64,000 nt of DNA from Myrica gale (taxonomy: Eukaryota > Streptophyta > Magnoliopsida > Fagales > Myricaceae). The position numbers and the translations under genes are program-made. The DNA lies in assembly GCA_963930655.1 (NCBI GenBank), contig OZ005612.1, positions 2,299,001-2,363,000 of the forward strand, written 5' to 3'. A model generated the notes under the pieces. It was given only the letters and a program-made list of their open reading frames with translations, ran no database searches and was not told where the DNA came from. The stretch's first letter is position 1. The number at the start of each line of letters is the position of its first letter. Shown piece after piece: positions 1 to 13,059 of the stretch.

Positions 1-1900
1 TTGCGGAATCAAACACAGTCCTCCAAGGTGACAATATAGTATAAGCAGACACATCACTAGGGTGCCAAACACCAAGAATTTGACTCAACTTGACACGTAT
101 CATCTGATACATACCCTCCAATTTGTGTCCCAAATACGGTAACCATGGATGCATCCATATGTGAATGGGAACAGTTTCCCGCAGCGGTTCCCAAGAGGTA
201 ACAGCACTTGTCAATTTTGGCATCACTACGTTATCCAATATATAGTGGAGAACTGAAGAAGGCAACAACTTTTCCCAGGAATCCAAAAACCGTAGCATTG
301 GTTCCGGGTCCCTGGCCTGCCAAGTATTGATGCCAGAGATTCTAACAGCTGGTAAAACAACTTCCGATACCAGTTGGGTATAAGGCGAAGAAGCAGAGTC
401 CCAGATATCATGAGACTCTTCATCCTGAAGCAAAGACTTCCACACAGACACAACCTCTAACCCGTGATAAGGATTCTGAAGAGGGTCCCATCCCTGAAAG
501 ACTCGAATAAACAGAGGCAGAGCGTACGAGCAGGCAATGCAGGACAAGTTACATAACTTAAAATCCTCAGCAAATTTATTCCGTAAATCACCAAAACAAT
601 CCGCAAGTGAGTCCAACGTCAATGTCCCCATCGAATTCTCTTCCCCCAAACGGTCCAGCACGCTCAATATCTCCTCCATACAATTCAACTGTTTCTTCTG
701 CCTTTCGGCCTCAACAACAAACTTCTCCTTCTCCATACTCAACCTCTCCATTGCCTCCTTCTCGTGCCTCAAGTCCCTATCTATCTTCTCAATTTCGAGC
801 TCCGCCAAGTCCACAACCAGCCTCACATTGTACTGCAGCTCAGACATCGGCACGTCCGCCTCCCTCGCCTTTTCCTCCGCATTCAAATTCTCCAAATTCG
901 TCAAAACCCGGACTTGTGGACCCCTCATATCATAAACCTTCTGAACCACCTCACTGAACCCCTGTTCGGCCTTCCTCGCCAGCAACTCCTCCGCCGTCAC
1001 ATACTCCTCATCCTTCTTCTTCTTCCTTGCCTGCTTCGACCACAGCCTCTCCTTCGATCTCCCCCCCACATTCTCACTCACCCCAATCGAACCCTTCTTT
1101 TCCTCAAACTCCTTCAAAGCCGGAGGCAACTTCTCCGTCTCCTTAAACTCGTTGAACCCCATGCCCATATTCCTCGGTCGCAGCTTTGCCTCGATCGGTG
1201 CCACAATCCCTTGCGCATTCTTCCCAAGTCCGCCACCTTTGTACCCCATTTTCTCCAACAACTTCATCCCAATCCCCTTTGTGTACTTCTCAAACCCACC
1301 GACATCGTTCCCACTTAAAAACACTTGATCTTTCACCCTCTTCCCCTTATCCAATTTCGACTTCTCCGTCCTCTCCCTCTCCCTCCTCATCGCCCCCTCC
1401 TTAATCCTCTTCCCAAACGCCGATGGAAGAAAACCATCGTCATCACCGCCGTTGCTCTTGCTACCATTACCGAAATCTTCATTGTTGCGAACCCCATTAG
1501 AACCCGAATTGAACCCTAGACCCGTCCCGGAGCTAGCAGAGCCGAAGCCGAGACCCGAGCCGGGTTTATTTTCGCCGTTCATCTCATCGCCGTAGTTCTC
1601 TTGCTTGGAATTTTGATCCATTTCCTCAGTGGGTAATACGTTGCCGGTGGAGACGAAGTTAACGGGCTTCGACAGGTCGGATTTCTTGTAAATATCGCGA
1701 TCTTTTCGTCGCTTTTTGGAGGAAGAGTAATCGCCATCGGAGTCGGAGGCTGAGTCGGCGAAGACGCCGTAGAGTGCGTCGTCTTTGGTCTGACTGCGCT
1801 TCTCTTTGCGCTTTTGGTAATAGAACTCGCCGCCGATCCATTGCCCGCCCTCGAAGTCGTTCTCCACGCCGAACTTCTCCATCTCCTGGTAATCGTCCAT
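1..1900 (-). CDS. STIPL1: STIPL1/NTR1-type spliceosome disassembly factor (TFIP11 homologue), C-terminus off window
   Basis: Septin/tuftelin-interacting protein family. Members work in the nucleus with the Prp43 helicase to take apart the intron-lariat spliceosome; in Arabidopsis STIPL1/NTR1 affects splicing and the circadian clock (family knowledge). One frame stays open from the ATG at 1898-1900 to the left edge, 633 codons without an intron. The N-terminus ([20 protein letters not shown]) is the acidic TIP_N region. A G-patch follows near residues 205-250, with [14 protein letters not shown] starting at about residue 219. Next comes a charged coiled-coil stretch, then the GCFC-like region with [10 protein letters not shown] and [13 protein letters not shown]. 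Family members are about 840-850 residues, so roughly the last quarter lies outside the window. It is transcribed divergently from MEX1, with about 1.56 kb between the start codons. The assignment is firm; only the end is missing. Confidence 0.93.
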   Translation of the reverse strand, partial: MDDYQEMEKFGVENDFEGGQWIGGEFYYQKRKEKRSQTKDDALYGVFADSASDSDGDYSSSKKRRKDRDIYKKSDLSKPVNFVSTGNVLPTEEMDQNSKQENYGDEMNGENKPGSGLGFGSASSGTGLGFNSGSNGVRNNEDFGNGSKSNGGDDDGFLPSAFGKRIKEGAMRRERERTEKSKLDKGKRVKDQVFLSGNDVGGFEKYTKGIGMKLLEKMGYKGGGLGKNAQGIVAPIEAKLRPRNMGMGFNEFKETEKLPPALKEFEEKKGSIGVSENVGGRSKERLWSKQARKKKKDEEYVTAEELLARKAEQGFSEVVQKVYDMRGPQVRVLTNLENLNAEEKAREADVPMSELQYNVRLVVDLAELEIEKIDRDLRHEKEAMERLSMEKEKFVVEAERQKKQLNCMEEILSVLDRLGEENSMGTLTLDSLADCFGDLRNKFAEDFKLCNLSCIACSYALPLFIRVFQGWDPLQNPYHGLEVVSVWKSLLQDEESHDIWDSASSPYTQLVSEVVLPAVRISGINTWQARDPEPMLRFLDSWEKLLPSSVLHYILDNVVMPKLTSAVTSWEPLRETVPIHIWMHPWLPYLGHKLEGMYQMIRVKLSQILGVWHPSDVSAYTILSPWRTVFDSA

Positions 1901-3458
1901 CTTGACCAAAAACCCCAAACAACTAATAAATAAAAAAAAGAGGATTTCGAAGTTCCAAAGAACCAAAACCCTATCCCTAATCTTGACACGGGTGGGCGAT
2001 TTGGGATTTGGGATTGATCAGACTTTCTCGCCTGAAAAATTGAAAATTGTTGTCTTGTGGCGTTCAAGTTGAATGCGGGACTAACCGGATCCAAACCATC
2101 TCCCGGAAATAATGGGCTTGGGCTTTTCTACCGAACTTTTTTTGTGGACCAGGGCCAGAATAGCTAACCCGGTGGCCCAAATTTGGTGTACAAGAAACCC
2201 CGAAACATTTACTAGGGTTATGTTCGTTTTCACTCTTTTCTCAGGATTCTAAGTATATTCACAAATCTACCACCGAACATATTCAGAATTCAAACACAAA
2301 CACCAATACATTTTACACAATCTCCAACAATTTTTAAATTTTTTATTCAACATAAATTTTCTCTCTATACTTTTTCACATAACTCTAATATTTTTTTATT
2401 AAACAATTACATCAAATCATTTATCTCTCTACTTTTCACAAACACCAATAAAAACACTATTCAACATAAAAATTCACAACTTCTCTAAAATCCTACATTT
2501 TTACTCAAAACGAATATAACCTAGATTCAACAACAGAACTAGGCACATATAATATGAAAAATCCCATAATTTTTAAATTATAAAAAAATAATAATAATTT
2601 GTCCATAATATCGGGGGTGCGAAAGAAAAAGCATCAACTTTGTTGCAATATCAAAATGGTTCCATACGGTCCACATCAAAGCCTCTTGAAAATTCTTCAT
2701 AGGATCCATCAATTATAATGCCATTAAATTTGGCAAATCCAAAAGCTGCATAAAAGAAACCCACCTCGTTACCATAGGATGTAGGATTTATGACAATAAC
2801 ATTTTACATGTGTTGTGAAAGGCACTTGCACAATAACTTTTTTGGACCTACCTGAGAATCTTGCGTGGCTTAATAATTGTTCGGGATGTATAGAATTAAA
2901 GGACTATACAGGCCCAAAAGATTTATGACAAATATTGAAGTCATGTTAATTATTATAGAAGTCTATCTACGTTGATTGAAATGTAAAATAAAAAGATTAA
3001 TAATTAACACAATACTTTGACCCCATCATACATCTGCGATGAAATTATCATAGAATTCATAGGATCCATGAGATTTTGCTTATGGATTCAAATATTTTAC
3101 TTTGACCCCATCACAACTCACGCGTGAACCGTCGGCAGTCTCTTTCGGATCCAGCGCAGACTGCTTCTCGTACTTGAGAGAACAGCAAAGTCCACTCCAC
3201 GCTGTTCCGTTTCGTGCATTAAAATGTGGATCACGATCCCCACATGATAGAGGGCACCAACACAAGAATTCAGCAGACAACATCAATACGCTTTCCACGT
3301 GACCTCTCCGGACTCCCATTTTTCCAACACCCAATCTGCAGTGAACACTTTGCCACTGTCAGAGTGTCAGTGCCACCTTCTGTCTCCTTCTATTTCTTTT
3401 TTGGGTTCTGCACGTCTTATCAGCGATTTAAAGGACCCAGAGAACAGATCCTACTTCA
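1901..3458. other. Divergent intergenic region between STIPL1 and MEX1
   Basis: About 1.56 kb separates the two start codons and should hold both promoters and 5' UTRs. It contains one small inverted-repeat element (2216-2521). The rest is A+T-rich DNA with no coding signal. The short open frames around 3080-3573 overlap on both strands and look like chance. I see no TATA box placed convincingly before either gene. Confidence 0.6.
2216..2521. mobile_element. MITE-like element, 306 bp, 15-bp terminal inverted repeats
   Basis: The left end reads GGTTATGTTCGTTTT. The right end is its near-perfect inverse (one mismatch). Both sides are flanked by TAG (or CTAG), a probable 3-4 bp target duplication. 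The interior is A+T-rich and non-coding. Superfamily is not assigned; the short duplication would suit a PIF/Harbinger-like or similar cut-and-paste element. Confidence 0.6.
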
Positions 3459-6400
3459 ATGGCTAATTCTCTCGCGGTATCCTGTGGTGGTAGTCAGGCA
3501 CCGGTTGGACTTCAACGTCGTTCTCTGTATCCAAAATACTGCCACTCTCTTCCACCGTCAAAGCGCTTCTTGACATCGGCTCTCCAAAAACCTCTATCTT
3601 TGAAATATGTTACGACTTTACTTCCCCGTCGATTCAGTTGCCCGGCTCCTGCCGCTCTTGAATCGGACGGCCCGCATCCCCTTCACGAGGTACTTCCACA
3701 TTCCGAGCTCTTTATGTCTTCTTGTTATATGAACTTAGAAGTACAGTGTATATATCTGAAATAGAAAGAAAAGCTACAAACTGCTTCTGACTCTTCCATT
3801 TCTCGTTCTTTAAATCTTTAATTTAAAGGAAAATGAGTAGCCAATTAAGATTTTGTTTTTGGCGGACTTGGGGAATATATATGTTCCATTTTTCAGAAGT
3901 TACTAAAAGCTAAGCTGAAACACTTTGTAGACTTGGATTCTCTTTTCCCAAAGTTCCAATATCCTGTACTTTTGTCCCCTTTTTTTTTCGGCTAAAGGGC
4001 GTAATGGAAGAAAGCCTATTTCTCCTTATCTGACTGTCAATCTCTAGAAATTAATACGATAGAAAACTTATCATTAAGATTTCATTTTTGGTGGTTCATG
4101 ATAACAGAAAGGTTATCAAACTTGCTTATTTGAGCAAAATAATTTTTGAACTTCTAGTTTTGTTGGATCTCTCCTTTTCAGAACATTCATTTTCCTTTCA
4201 CCTTTTCTCATGACCGGATCCTAACGGCAAAGCTATAGATATTGTAGAGTGACAATTAAAGTTTTGGTCATAGGAATTTTTATTCTTTTGGGGCTTTGAT
4301 ATATATCTATTTGGTTTGATGAGTTGATTCTTTGGTCTCTCTCTCTTTCACGTATAGTCGAAGATGTCCTCGAAATACTAATTATTGGTCCTGTCTTTGG
4401 TTTCTCAAGGAAAGCTCAACATAGTTGACCTTGATTAATGTGTACAGAAGCTCAGTATCATCCCATTTTTGAGAACCAAAGAATATTGTCCTATTATGAT
4501 TGTGCAATTGTGTTTTCCCCCTTATCTTGTAAAACGTGCATTATAAAGCTTGGTTTGAGTTCAATTTACTGATGGCTTCTACTTGGGGGCTTGAAAGGGA
4601 TCAGTAAAATATGAGAGCAGTCAGAGGTTTGAGCAATGGGATTCATTAACAGCAAAGTTCTCTGGAGCGTCGAATATCCCATTTCTGTTACTGCAGCTGC
4701 CTCAGATCATCCTCAATGCTCGCAATCTTTTGGCAGGGAACAAAATGGCCCTTTTGGCGGTCCCATGGCTGGTAAAGCATGGCAGCAGCTACTTAATCAT
4801 TTACAGTCAATGTTGTTTTCTTTTTAATCTTTTGTGTTGTCATTGTCTAACCAAACCTCTGTTAGGTTCTCAGAGAATATTAAGGCAAAAGCATAAATTA
4901 ACATGTTCAGTTTCATGGTCTTTCTTTTTTTAATTCGGTTCTTTGATCTCTTTGATTTTTATGTTAGGGAGAATCTATGATTCTAATTACTCCAAAAAAA
5001 AGACAAAAATAATCTAGGATTCGAGACTTCAACATATTTCATTTTCTTATTTTTTTACTATCATCCATACAATGCATTGCCTTTGGAACCTAAGGGGTGG
5101 GATATTGAGAATGCAGGGGATGTTTACTGGTTTGCTTGGAAACCTTTCGCTTCTCTCCTACTTTACGAAGAAGAGGGAGAAAGAGGTGATCGTCGTGCAA
5201 ACATTGGGTGCGGTGTCGCAATATGTGGTATTTGCACAACTTGCACTTGCAGAAGCCATGCCTCTGCCTTATTTTGTGGCCACTTCGGTTGTTGTTGCAG
5301 CTGGACTTATCCTGAATTTCATGTATTATTTTGGTTGGCTCAATGATGGAATCTGGTGCCTTTGGGAAGATTTTATTACTGTTGGTGGCCTATCTGTCCT
5401 GCCCCAAGTAATTCCTTCCCGCCCCCTGCTATCTGTCTATCTTTCTATTATAATGCCCAAACACACACACAAGCATCCATGTACTGATATTGAATTTGCT
5501 AATTTAGATGATTAGTTCACTTCTTAATTGTAGGTTTCACATCAACCAGCACAGATATTAATTACTCCTATTTTTTGCACTTATGATTTCTGATCCTTCT
5601 ATACATGTTGGATACAGATTATGTGGTCTACTTTTGTCCCCTATATTCCAAATAGTGTCTTGCCAGGGGCAATAGCTTTTGTGATAGCTATGGCGGCTGT
5701 TATCATGGTAAGCTTTATGCAACCTGTGACAGTTTATTTGCTTTCGTTCATGCAAGTCTGTTGCAATCTAATATACGAGGAAATCATTAGCATATGAATC
5801 TTATTTTAGTTCTGGATGCATACAGTTTCCTTCTTTTCTATCTGGTGTGGTAAATTAATATCCTACTCATGGAGAAAACTGAAAAGAAAAAAAAAACATG
5901 AGAAAGAATGCAGTTAAGAGTTGTGCACTGACTCTTCCAATGAATCTCTCCACTTAGAGAATTAGGAAACTGAGAAACTCTTCCTTGGTATATGCCTTTT
6001 GAGTAAAATAGTTTATGGTCAGAAGTCTACCTTGCTTTTCTCATTGTTGAACCTCATCAAATAAGACTCTAGAATCATTTCCAAAGTATAAGGAGTTTCT
6101 TCTCTTTTTCTTGAAGAAAGTTTGGCATTGCACAACCCCTCTTCTTTCCCAGGCAAATAGAATCACTAATAAACGGGTTTCCTCTTGTAGTTCTTATGGA
6201 CTTCATGTCAATATAGATTATGGAAATGCATGCAGTGCTCAACAGATAAACCCTAAGCAAGGTTGCTCAATCTCAAAAGCGTCGTCCAATTAAAACTAGG
6301 ACAACCATTCCAATCAGAACATGATCTCACAAATAATGTCATGTTCATTTTTAACCTTCCATCAGTGAACCAAATCTGGTATATGTGGAGGTGACCTGGC

Positions 6401-8844
6401 CTCATCCAGTACAGTCCTAACCATAACTTGTAGGTGTGTGCTATGATCTTTTACTTTTGTGTTCAAGAGCACCAAAAATGAACTTTGAGGTCATTCCCTC
6501 TAGGTGTTTACCTGAGCCATCTAAAGTTCTCTATAACTGCCATGTCTGTGTAATGTAGATCAAAGTCTTTCACGATAGGAATTAAAGTTGTTTTCAAAGG
6601 AGTGTATAATGGCAGTGTGCTGATGTAAAGGACATCAGTCACCCTATGGCTGCAGTTCAAAGATGTGGGTAACCTTTACCAGGGACATTAAGGTCGTAAA
6701 AACCAAGTGTCTTTTGTTTTGATGATCGACCTTTACTAAGCACATTGATTGTCTCAAATGGTACATGGTTTATGTAATTCCATGTTGTTAGATTGGGAGA
6801 AGTGAATTGTGTCAAGTATTTTTGTGATCTCATTTCACATTTAGGTATTTGAGGAGAGAATTAAAGAGAAATGGAGGCAAAAGGCCTGATCATACCTTCT
6901 TTCAAATTGCATATATTTGATGACCACCGGAAGGAAGGTTTAACACACAATTTAAATCATATTGTACCAGTTAAGTGCAACACAACCAGTACTGTCTTAA
7001 CACTTGTTTAAGGTTTATGCACAACCTTGGTTAAGTGTTTAATGCACGATAGTTATTTTCTAACACTTGTTTTCTCCTCTCTTCCCACTGTTACTACCAC
7101 AAAAGAAAATAGTAGAAACTTCACTTCTATTGTTTTCGTTTTCATCGTTGGGTCTTATCTTGTTACATTTCCATTCAGACAAAAGTAAATTTAAAATTTA
7201 TTGTCAAATTAATTTTCTCACTAACATGGACACAATTAGTTCGGGTTTGTTGTCTGAATTACTGTTTTTCTTTATATATATATGTTCATTGTGTTAATTA
7301 TCTTCAGATTTTGATGGAGAAATTTTCAATTCACCCTGTTTTAAACAAGAAGCTGCTAAATTTTGCAGGCAAGAATGGGCAAACTCTCTGAAAAAGGTGT
7401 GAAGTTTGTCGGTGCAATATCTGGATGGACTGCTACCCTTCTCTTCATGTGGATGCCCGTGGCACAAATGGTAAGCGAAGCCTGTCTTGCTGTCCTACAA
7501 TTGCAACATATCCAACTGGTTTATCTATTTCTTCTGTACACTGAGAACAACTTTTGCTCCTGTTCAGTGGACAAATTTCCTAAGTCCAGATAATATCAAA
7601 GGCTTATCGGCTTTCTCTATGTTGCTTGCTATGATGGGAAATGGACTTTTGATCCCACGTGCTCTTTTTGTTCGTGATTTTATGTGGTAACACTCTTGTC
7701 CTTACAGGCTCTTTGTGATATGAATAGGATACTAGATAAGCATCGTTAACCCTTGGGTTTCAACTCTTAAAGCATAATTTTGTCCTCCTTGTCTTTAAAA
7801 GCTCATTACTAAGATTACTGCCTGTCATCTACATGGTATTGTTTTTAACAATTCCTGTCATTATATATATTGCAAAGACTAGTCTTACCGAGGGTGGAAA
7901 AAGTGGTACATCCTATGAATCAATTCTGCTTGTTTTCAGGTCTCCATTTTCTTTTCTTTTCTCTCGCTGACCATTCAATTTTCATTATCTATTTGGTTTG
8001 AATCGTGATGTTTATTGGCTCTAATCAGTTGGTGGAAATTTACCAATTGCTTCATATCTAGACCTAGGGCATAGTTGCAAATCCGGAAATTTTAGAATTC
8101 ACATTTTTGGTGAGAAGAGAAGGGGTGTTTAGGTGAGGAGCTGCCAAATGGCTAGTCCCATCACCAGAAAATTCCTATCGATTATCATCCGGGATCAATG
8201 TCAAATATGTTTTTGACATAGTTTAGGTAGAAATGGGAAGTGTCACATGATTATCGAACATATAAATCATTCAAATTCTTTAGCTAATGCCAGGAGGTTA
8301 GATACCTACGAAGAAGAACAGCTTCTCGATCAGACCTTTTATAGTTGAACCTATTTGTTGACAATGCATTTAAGGATTGGTAAATAAAAAGTAAAAAGCT
8401 GGTCCAACTGTGATTACAGGTTCCTTGGTTCAACATGGGCATCTTTGTTTTATGGATATGGGAATGTTCTGTGCTTGTACTGGTAAGAAATTCCAGACTT
8501 AGTGTCCCTCTCTATGTTTCTCTCTATGTTTATTTAAGGTTTTTCTGAGCAGAGTTTCAATCTCAGCTGAAACACTAAAACGTATTGTGATTGCAGTTTC
8601 AACGCGATCAGTAAGGAATTCTTCTTTGCAGCAACAGCTGGTTTGTTTTTGTGGATAGGTTGTCCGTTTTCCTCTGCAGTGCTATTAGTCAATTGCTATC
8701 AACTTTTTCTTGCTTAAACTTGATTATAGTGTTGAACGTGAAAAAGATCTCTGACCCATAACAGGAATGGCTCTGTGGAGAGACACCGTGGTATATGGTC
8801 ATGATTCACCTTTGACATCTTTAAAAGAGTTGGTTTTTGGTTAA
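3459..8844 (+). CDS. MEX1: MEX1, chloroplast maltose exporter (nine coding exons)
   Basis: Maltose excess 1 (root cap 1) family: an integral protein of the inner plastid envelope that exports maltose from starch breakdown to the cytosol at night (family knowledge). Coding exons, all with GT-AG boundaries, are 3459-3689, 4616-4771, 5117-5407, 5618-5707, 7369-7470, 7568-7686, 8420-8482, 8597-8658 and 8765-8844. They sum to 1194 nt (397 residues), against about 415 in Arabidopsis. Exon 1 encodes a Ser/Arg-rich plastid transit peptide. Diagnostic blocks are QWDSLTAKFSGA, LLQLPQIILNA, FTGLLGNLSLLSYF, GKLSEKGVKFVG, MMGNGLLIPRALF and, at the end, SPLTSLKELVFG. Several hydrophobic membrane segments run through exons 3-8. 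The 5' edge of exon 2 is the least certain boundary; 4616 was chosen because it keeps phase 0 after an AG. Intron 4 is long (1661 bp). No frame break is seen, so the gene looks functional. Confidence 0.93.
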
Positions 8845-11372
8845 CCCACAGCGATGCTGCAAATGGAGCTCAGCTTATTCTGAAGGGTACTGTTCTCTAG
8901 ATCCTGATCGTGAAATGCAGGGAAACATTCTCTGCTGTGACGCTGGTGCTTGATTGACATTTCACATAGCCTGTTGTGTCACAGTTGCTGTCGTGTTTTA
9001 TCCAGAGAGTTGTACCGGAATGAGGACGTCGCAATTCTTGAAGAAATATATAAGGATTTTTAATCCATTTTGAAACCACTTTGAACTCACGAGGAGCTGT
9101 GCTCAGGAATTTTTTTTCCTGCAGTTACAAATAAATATAGCATAATTTCTTACAATAATATGTCCGATTCAACGCACTGAGTGCTCTCTGAGTGTTCTAT
9201 CTCTGTATTCACTCTAAGGAGGGACAAATGCCCTGCTGTTTCTGCAATTTATTGATTTGTGCCAAAAGAGATGCGGTTTCTGTCCGGCTGATGCAGGTAA
9301 TGTTAGTGGAATTATTTCAGACCGTCTTCAATTTGATTCATTATGAATAGCCATGAGCTGATCATCCCATCGATGTAAGCTCCTAAACATGAAACCATCA
9401 GGACCCTGCCGCCGGCCCCCAGAAAACAAAAACAACATATTTGGTGCAAATGTCAAAATTTTGGATCCCTCTTTCTATGTGTGTACAAGAGGAATGCCTG
9501 ACGACGAACTTCTGCAAGGCATGCAACAAAGAATCAACAAGAATCCAAATTAGCCAGATACTATAATTTGTTCACTGCAAAGATAATTGAATTCAAATTT
9601 ATAGACGGATATAAATAGGATAAACAACCAGTTTGCAAGTGCGTTGGGGTGTGAGTGCGCGCATGCATGTGAGAGAGAGAGAGCATAAAAGAAACTGATG
9701 GTTTCTGAAATAGTAAGGAAATCATGCGCTGAAAGTTAAACAGCATAGTCATGCCTCTGAGAGAAAAGTGTCTGAACCTAAAATAAAAGAGTATCGTGAG
9801 CCCTACGGATTTTCCAAGTATAAAAAGGTTGCACTTCCTAGAACTTCAACAGGAAACTTCAAAACTTTGGCAGTTCCATCCATTCAAGAGGAACATTTCC
9901 AAAACAGAATAGAGCCATGTCCTTCGAAGTAGAAGCCATAGTATTTCCCGTTATAGTCTAAAACAACATTTTCTTTGCCCTTTCTAGTCCTTGTGGTTGC
10001 AACATTTCATAATTCATAATCAGATCTAGACCTAGGTTGAATACTGGTTGTATATCTAAGACATCCTGAAAATTTCGGACTTGAGATCAGAAAAAAGAGA
10101 AGTCAATTGTAAAGAATACAAATCAACTCATGGACGTGCTGAATAAACTTCGTACTGTAAGGGAAGGTGAATGTGGACTCAAAGAACAACATGATGGTGG
10201 TTGTAAACTGCTGAAAATGATATTGGCTGCAGCTGTTTCTGAAAAACTTCCGAAAGTGAGGAATTGGGGAAGAAGGTAAGGGACGAAAGGCAATAGTACT
10301 TCCTGAGGTTCTTACCACCAAACAACAGTACCAATGATCACACATCACTAGAACCTACAGTAAAATCACAGGGCATGAAGGAAGGCACTAAACTAGCCAG
10401 TTTGTTCAAGCGATTGGTAGAAATATGCTTTAGAAAAAGGGAAATTGGTAGTACAAATAGAAATACATATGTGGTTAGGGAATTGAAATTTGAGGGGAGG
10501 TTGGGGGTGAGGGGGAGAGTGAAAGTTGTATAAAGTTATAAATCAGCTCAACCCCATTGTTGACCTTATTTCAGAGTTTATAAAAAAAAACAAGGACCAA
10601 GCAAGAGTTGTAATGGCCAAATTCTAATGCTGTGTGATATAGAAAAAAACTTTAATCAGCTTAGAGAAAAATAGGACAACATACATAAAATATCATAGGC
10701 CAATATGAAGGTGTCAGAATGCCTTCACTTTTCTAAGCACTAAACAAAGTTCAAAGCTCCGATTTCCCCAAATAAGGGCATGGAAGAGAACACATGCATA
10801 AAACCAGTTGATCTACACCAAAATCTGATAGAAAGCCAAAATCTGAAAGACAGAAATCACACCACTGCCACCACAATGATTCTCGACTTTCAGAGTGTCA
10901 TCCGCATCTCGTTGTTGATGAAGCCAGAAGCTCCTGGTCTGGCGCCGTTGTTCAATAAAGCCCAATGCAGGGTGTTGATCCCCTCACAACAATCCCATGG
11001 AAATGCCACGTGGTTGAACTTCATTTATTAAAAAAACCGGATGAACTCAGATGGATAGGTGCAGCTTTAAAGAACTAAAAAAAAACCTTCCTACTCCATC
11101 TATTAGGAGTTGGACGGATGATCTCCATCTTACTTTTTCTCTGCATGAAGCCATGTATCTTTTTTTTGGGTAACTAAAGCCATGTATCTTGTTAGTTTGT
11201 AGTTTTATGTTTCTTTGTAAACATTCTCCAAGGCTTTCGCCTCCTTCACATTTTCCTGCATCAGCCACTCCTGTACAAAGTGTAGTTAGTTTCCCATGAT
11301 TATGAAGGCAAAATGACGAATGAATAAAACCTCTGGAAATGGTAACTATTGCCACTGTCTAGTGCTTTTTTG
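8845..11372. other. MEX1 3' flank and intergenic DNA
   Basis: The MEX1 3' UTR should occupy the first few hundred bases. After that there is A+T-rich DNA with a GA microsatellite near 9672-9685 and no gene I can support. One protein-like stretch on the minus strand (10890-11018) is listed separately. The missing 5' exons of the downstream uS5 gene were looked for here and not found. Confidence 0.5.
10890..11018 (-). pseudogene. Unidentified protein-like fragment, 42 codons and a stop
   Basis: On the minus strand one frame reads as believable protein for 42 codons, with the core GINTLHWALLNNGARPG, ending at TGA. There is no start codon and no clear partner exon. The amino-acid mix, unlike the low-complexity frames around it, suggests a decayed exon or gene tail. 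I do not recognise the family, and an ankyrin-like repeat is only a guess from the TLHWALLNNG pattern. Confidence 0.2.
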
Positions 11373-11610
11373 AAAGGGATAAAGACAAAATTTGACCAAT
11401 GATTTGCTTAAAAATCAAATAAATTCTTAAACTTTAAAATTCATCAAATTAGTCCCTGAAGTTTAAAATCCATCAAGACTTTAGTCCTTCCACAACCCTT
11501 AAAATGTGAAGGATTTTAAACATGGATACTGATTTGATGGGCTTTAAAATTCAAGATTTATTTGATTTTTGCTCAAAACACATGGACAAATTTTGTATTT
11601 ATTCCCTTTT
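11373..11610. mobile_element. Foldback MITE, about 238 bp
   Basis: The left end (AAAGGGATAAAGACAAAATT) and the right end (AATTTTGTATTTATTCCCTT) are inverse copies with a few mismatches. The complementarity extends inward through the TTTAAAATTCATCAAATTAG-type arms, so the whole element can fold back on itself. It has no coding capacity. It sits about 170 bp before the first recognisable uS5 exon. Confidence 0.55.
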
Positions 11611-11783
11611 GAAAATTCTAATCTTTCTTCTTGTGTGCAAAATCTCTTGTTTTAGAACCTTAAAGCGTATGAAGTATTCTCATTCCAATACAATGAGGCA
11701 ATGTGGGTTTGCAGGTGCCCTCGCTTATGATACTAGCATGAAGTTTTTTGTATGTATGATCTGATTGATTGAAAAACAACCAG

Positions 11784-12400
11784 CCATATGAGAAATGCTT
11801 TCAGAATCTCCACTATGTGAAACGACATGAGGAGGATACAATTGCACATGCTATACAAACAGCATATAAAAAGACCAAGGTATTCATCTGCTTTCCGTAA
11901 TTTTTTCTGTACGCCTGATACCGTCAATTATTTCCCCCTCTTTCCTTGGATGTTGAACACAGTTGTAGCTCTGGTTTAAACCTATATGTGCTTTCAGGTG
12001 TATCTTTGGCCTGCACCCACTACGACGGGAATGAAAGCAGGAAAAATCGTCCAAACCATTTTGCATTTAGCTGGTTTTAAGAATATCAAGTGTAAGGTAA
12101 GTACTTACTAACCCAATCCTTGTCACAAGAATATTTCCAGCAAGTTTGGTATTCTCTAACCATGACAACTCTTGGTAGGTTGTTGGGTCAAGGAATCCTC
12201 ACAACACTGTTAAGGCTGTCATCAAGGCTCTCAATGCGGTAAAGCCCATCTTGCAGTGTATTTTTTTATGCTTTTAAACTGACTTGTTCTCTGATTTTTT
12301 TTTGCTGAGCTGTCCTTCTGTGTGAACTTTTTAGATCGAAACTCCGAAGGACGTCCAGGAAAAGTTTGGCCGGACGGTTGTTGAGAAGTACTTGTTGTGA
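11784..12400 (+). CDS. Mitochondrial ribosomal protein uS5 (RPS5-like), C-terminal four exons only
   Basis: Four exons (11784-11879, 11998-12096, 12179-12238, 12335-12400), all joined in phase 0 at GT-AG sites, encode 106 residues ending at TGA. The product matches the C-terminal part of plant mitochondrial small-subunit protein uS5: YEKCFQNLHYV, then AHAIQTAYKKTKVYLWPAP, GMKAGKIVQTILHLAGFKN, VVGSRNPHNTVKAVIKALN, and the end FGRTVVEKYLL. The family protein is several hundred residues long. The N-terminal part and the first uS5 core strands are missing, and none lie between MEX1 and here. A weak, doubtful relic may exist at about 11650-11745 (CGFAGALA). Splice sites and frame are intact, so this is a genomic 5' truncation and not a processed copy. 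The next gene is a folate-biopterin transporter, as beside At1g64880 in Arabidopsis (from memory), so this is probably the original locus. Whether it is expressed is unknown. Confidence 0.65.
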
Positions 12401-13059
12401 TAGCTTTGCTTTGCTCTTTTAAAGGGGTCCACTGCAATATTGCGTCCAGTAATGTGGTAATGCTTCCTTGAATGTCAGAGAAGGTTGCATTCCTTTGCAT
12501 ATGGGATGATGAATATGCAGATTTTGTTACATATTTGATTTGTTCATTTGTTTTTTTCACCCTTGTGGTAGTTCTTGGCCACTGTGTTTATTTTCTCTGT
12601 TTTTGTTCCATTGATAAAGAGTTCTTTCAGTTATGAGTTAGACAATAACTAACTGGGGGGGGGGGGGGGGGGAAGGGTTACATATGTACTGCCCTTTCAT
12701 CATATTCTCACGATGCGAGGAAGTGCTATTTGAACTAGAACTCTTCGGTTATGTTATATTTTAACATTTTGTACCATCAAGAGTTGAAGAGAAAGAAGGG
12801 AAGAATGTTGTAGGTTTGTTGTTGCCAATAAGAGGGTAGTGGAGAAAATTTTGCAACTCTTTTCAGCAGAACATCTCTGGACCGAGATTGGGGAAAGCAG
12901 CCATTTGGGGTTGCTCGGAATGGGACCCACACCTGTCCAAACAGGGCTTTCTTGCTCAAGTAGGTGTGGGCCCGAGCGGGGTCTCTCTATCTCTCTCCGA
13001 AATTGTTCTGCAATTTGGTCACCCAAGTTGCAGAGGACTCCGATCCAACTCTCACACTC

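Noticed and set aside
537..1519. Plus-strand open frames rich in Ser/Pro over the STIPL1 gene
   Set aside because: They are antisense to a well-conserved coding frame, and their composition is what the reverse strand of STIPL1 gives.
12655..12672. Run of 18 G (and 13 G at 34499-34511)
   Set aside because: It could be a real homopolymer or an assembly or sequencing artefact. It is not placed to support a specific regulatory or G-quadruplex claim.
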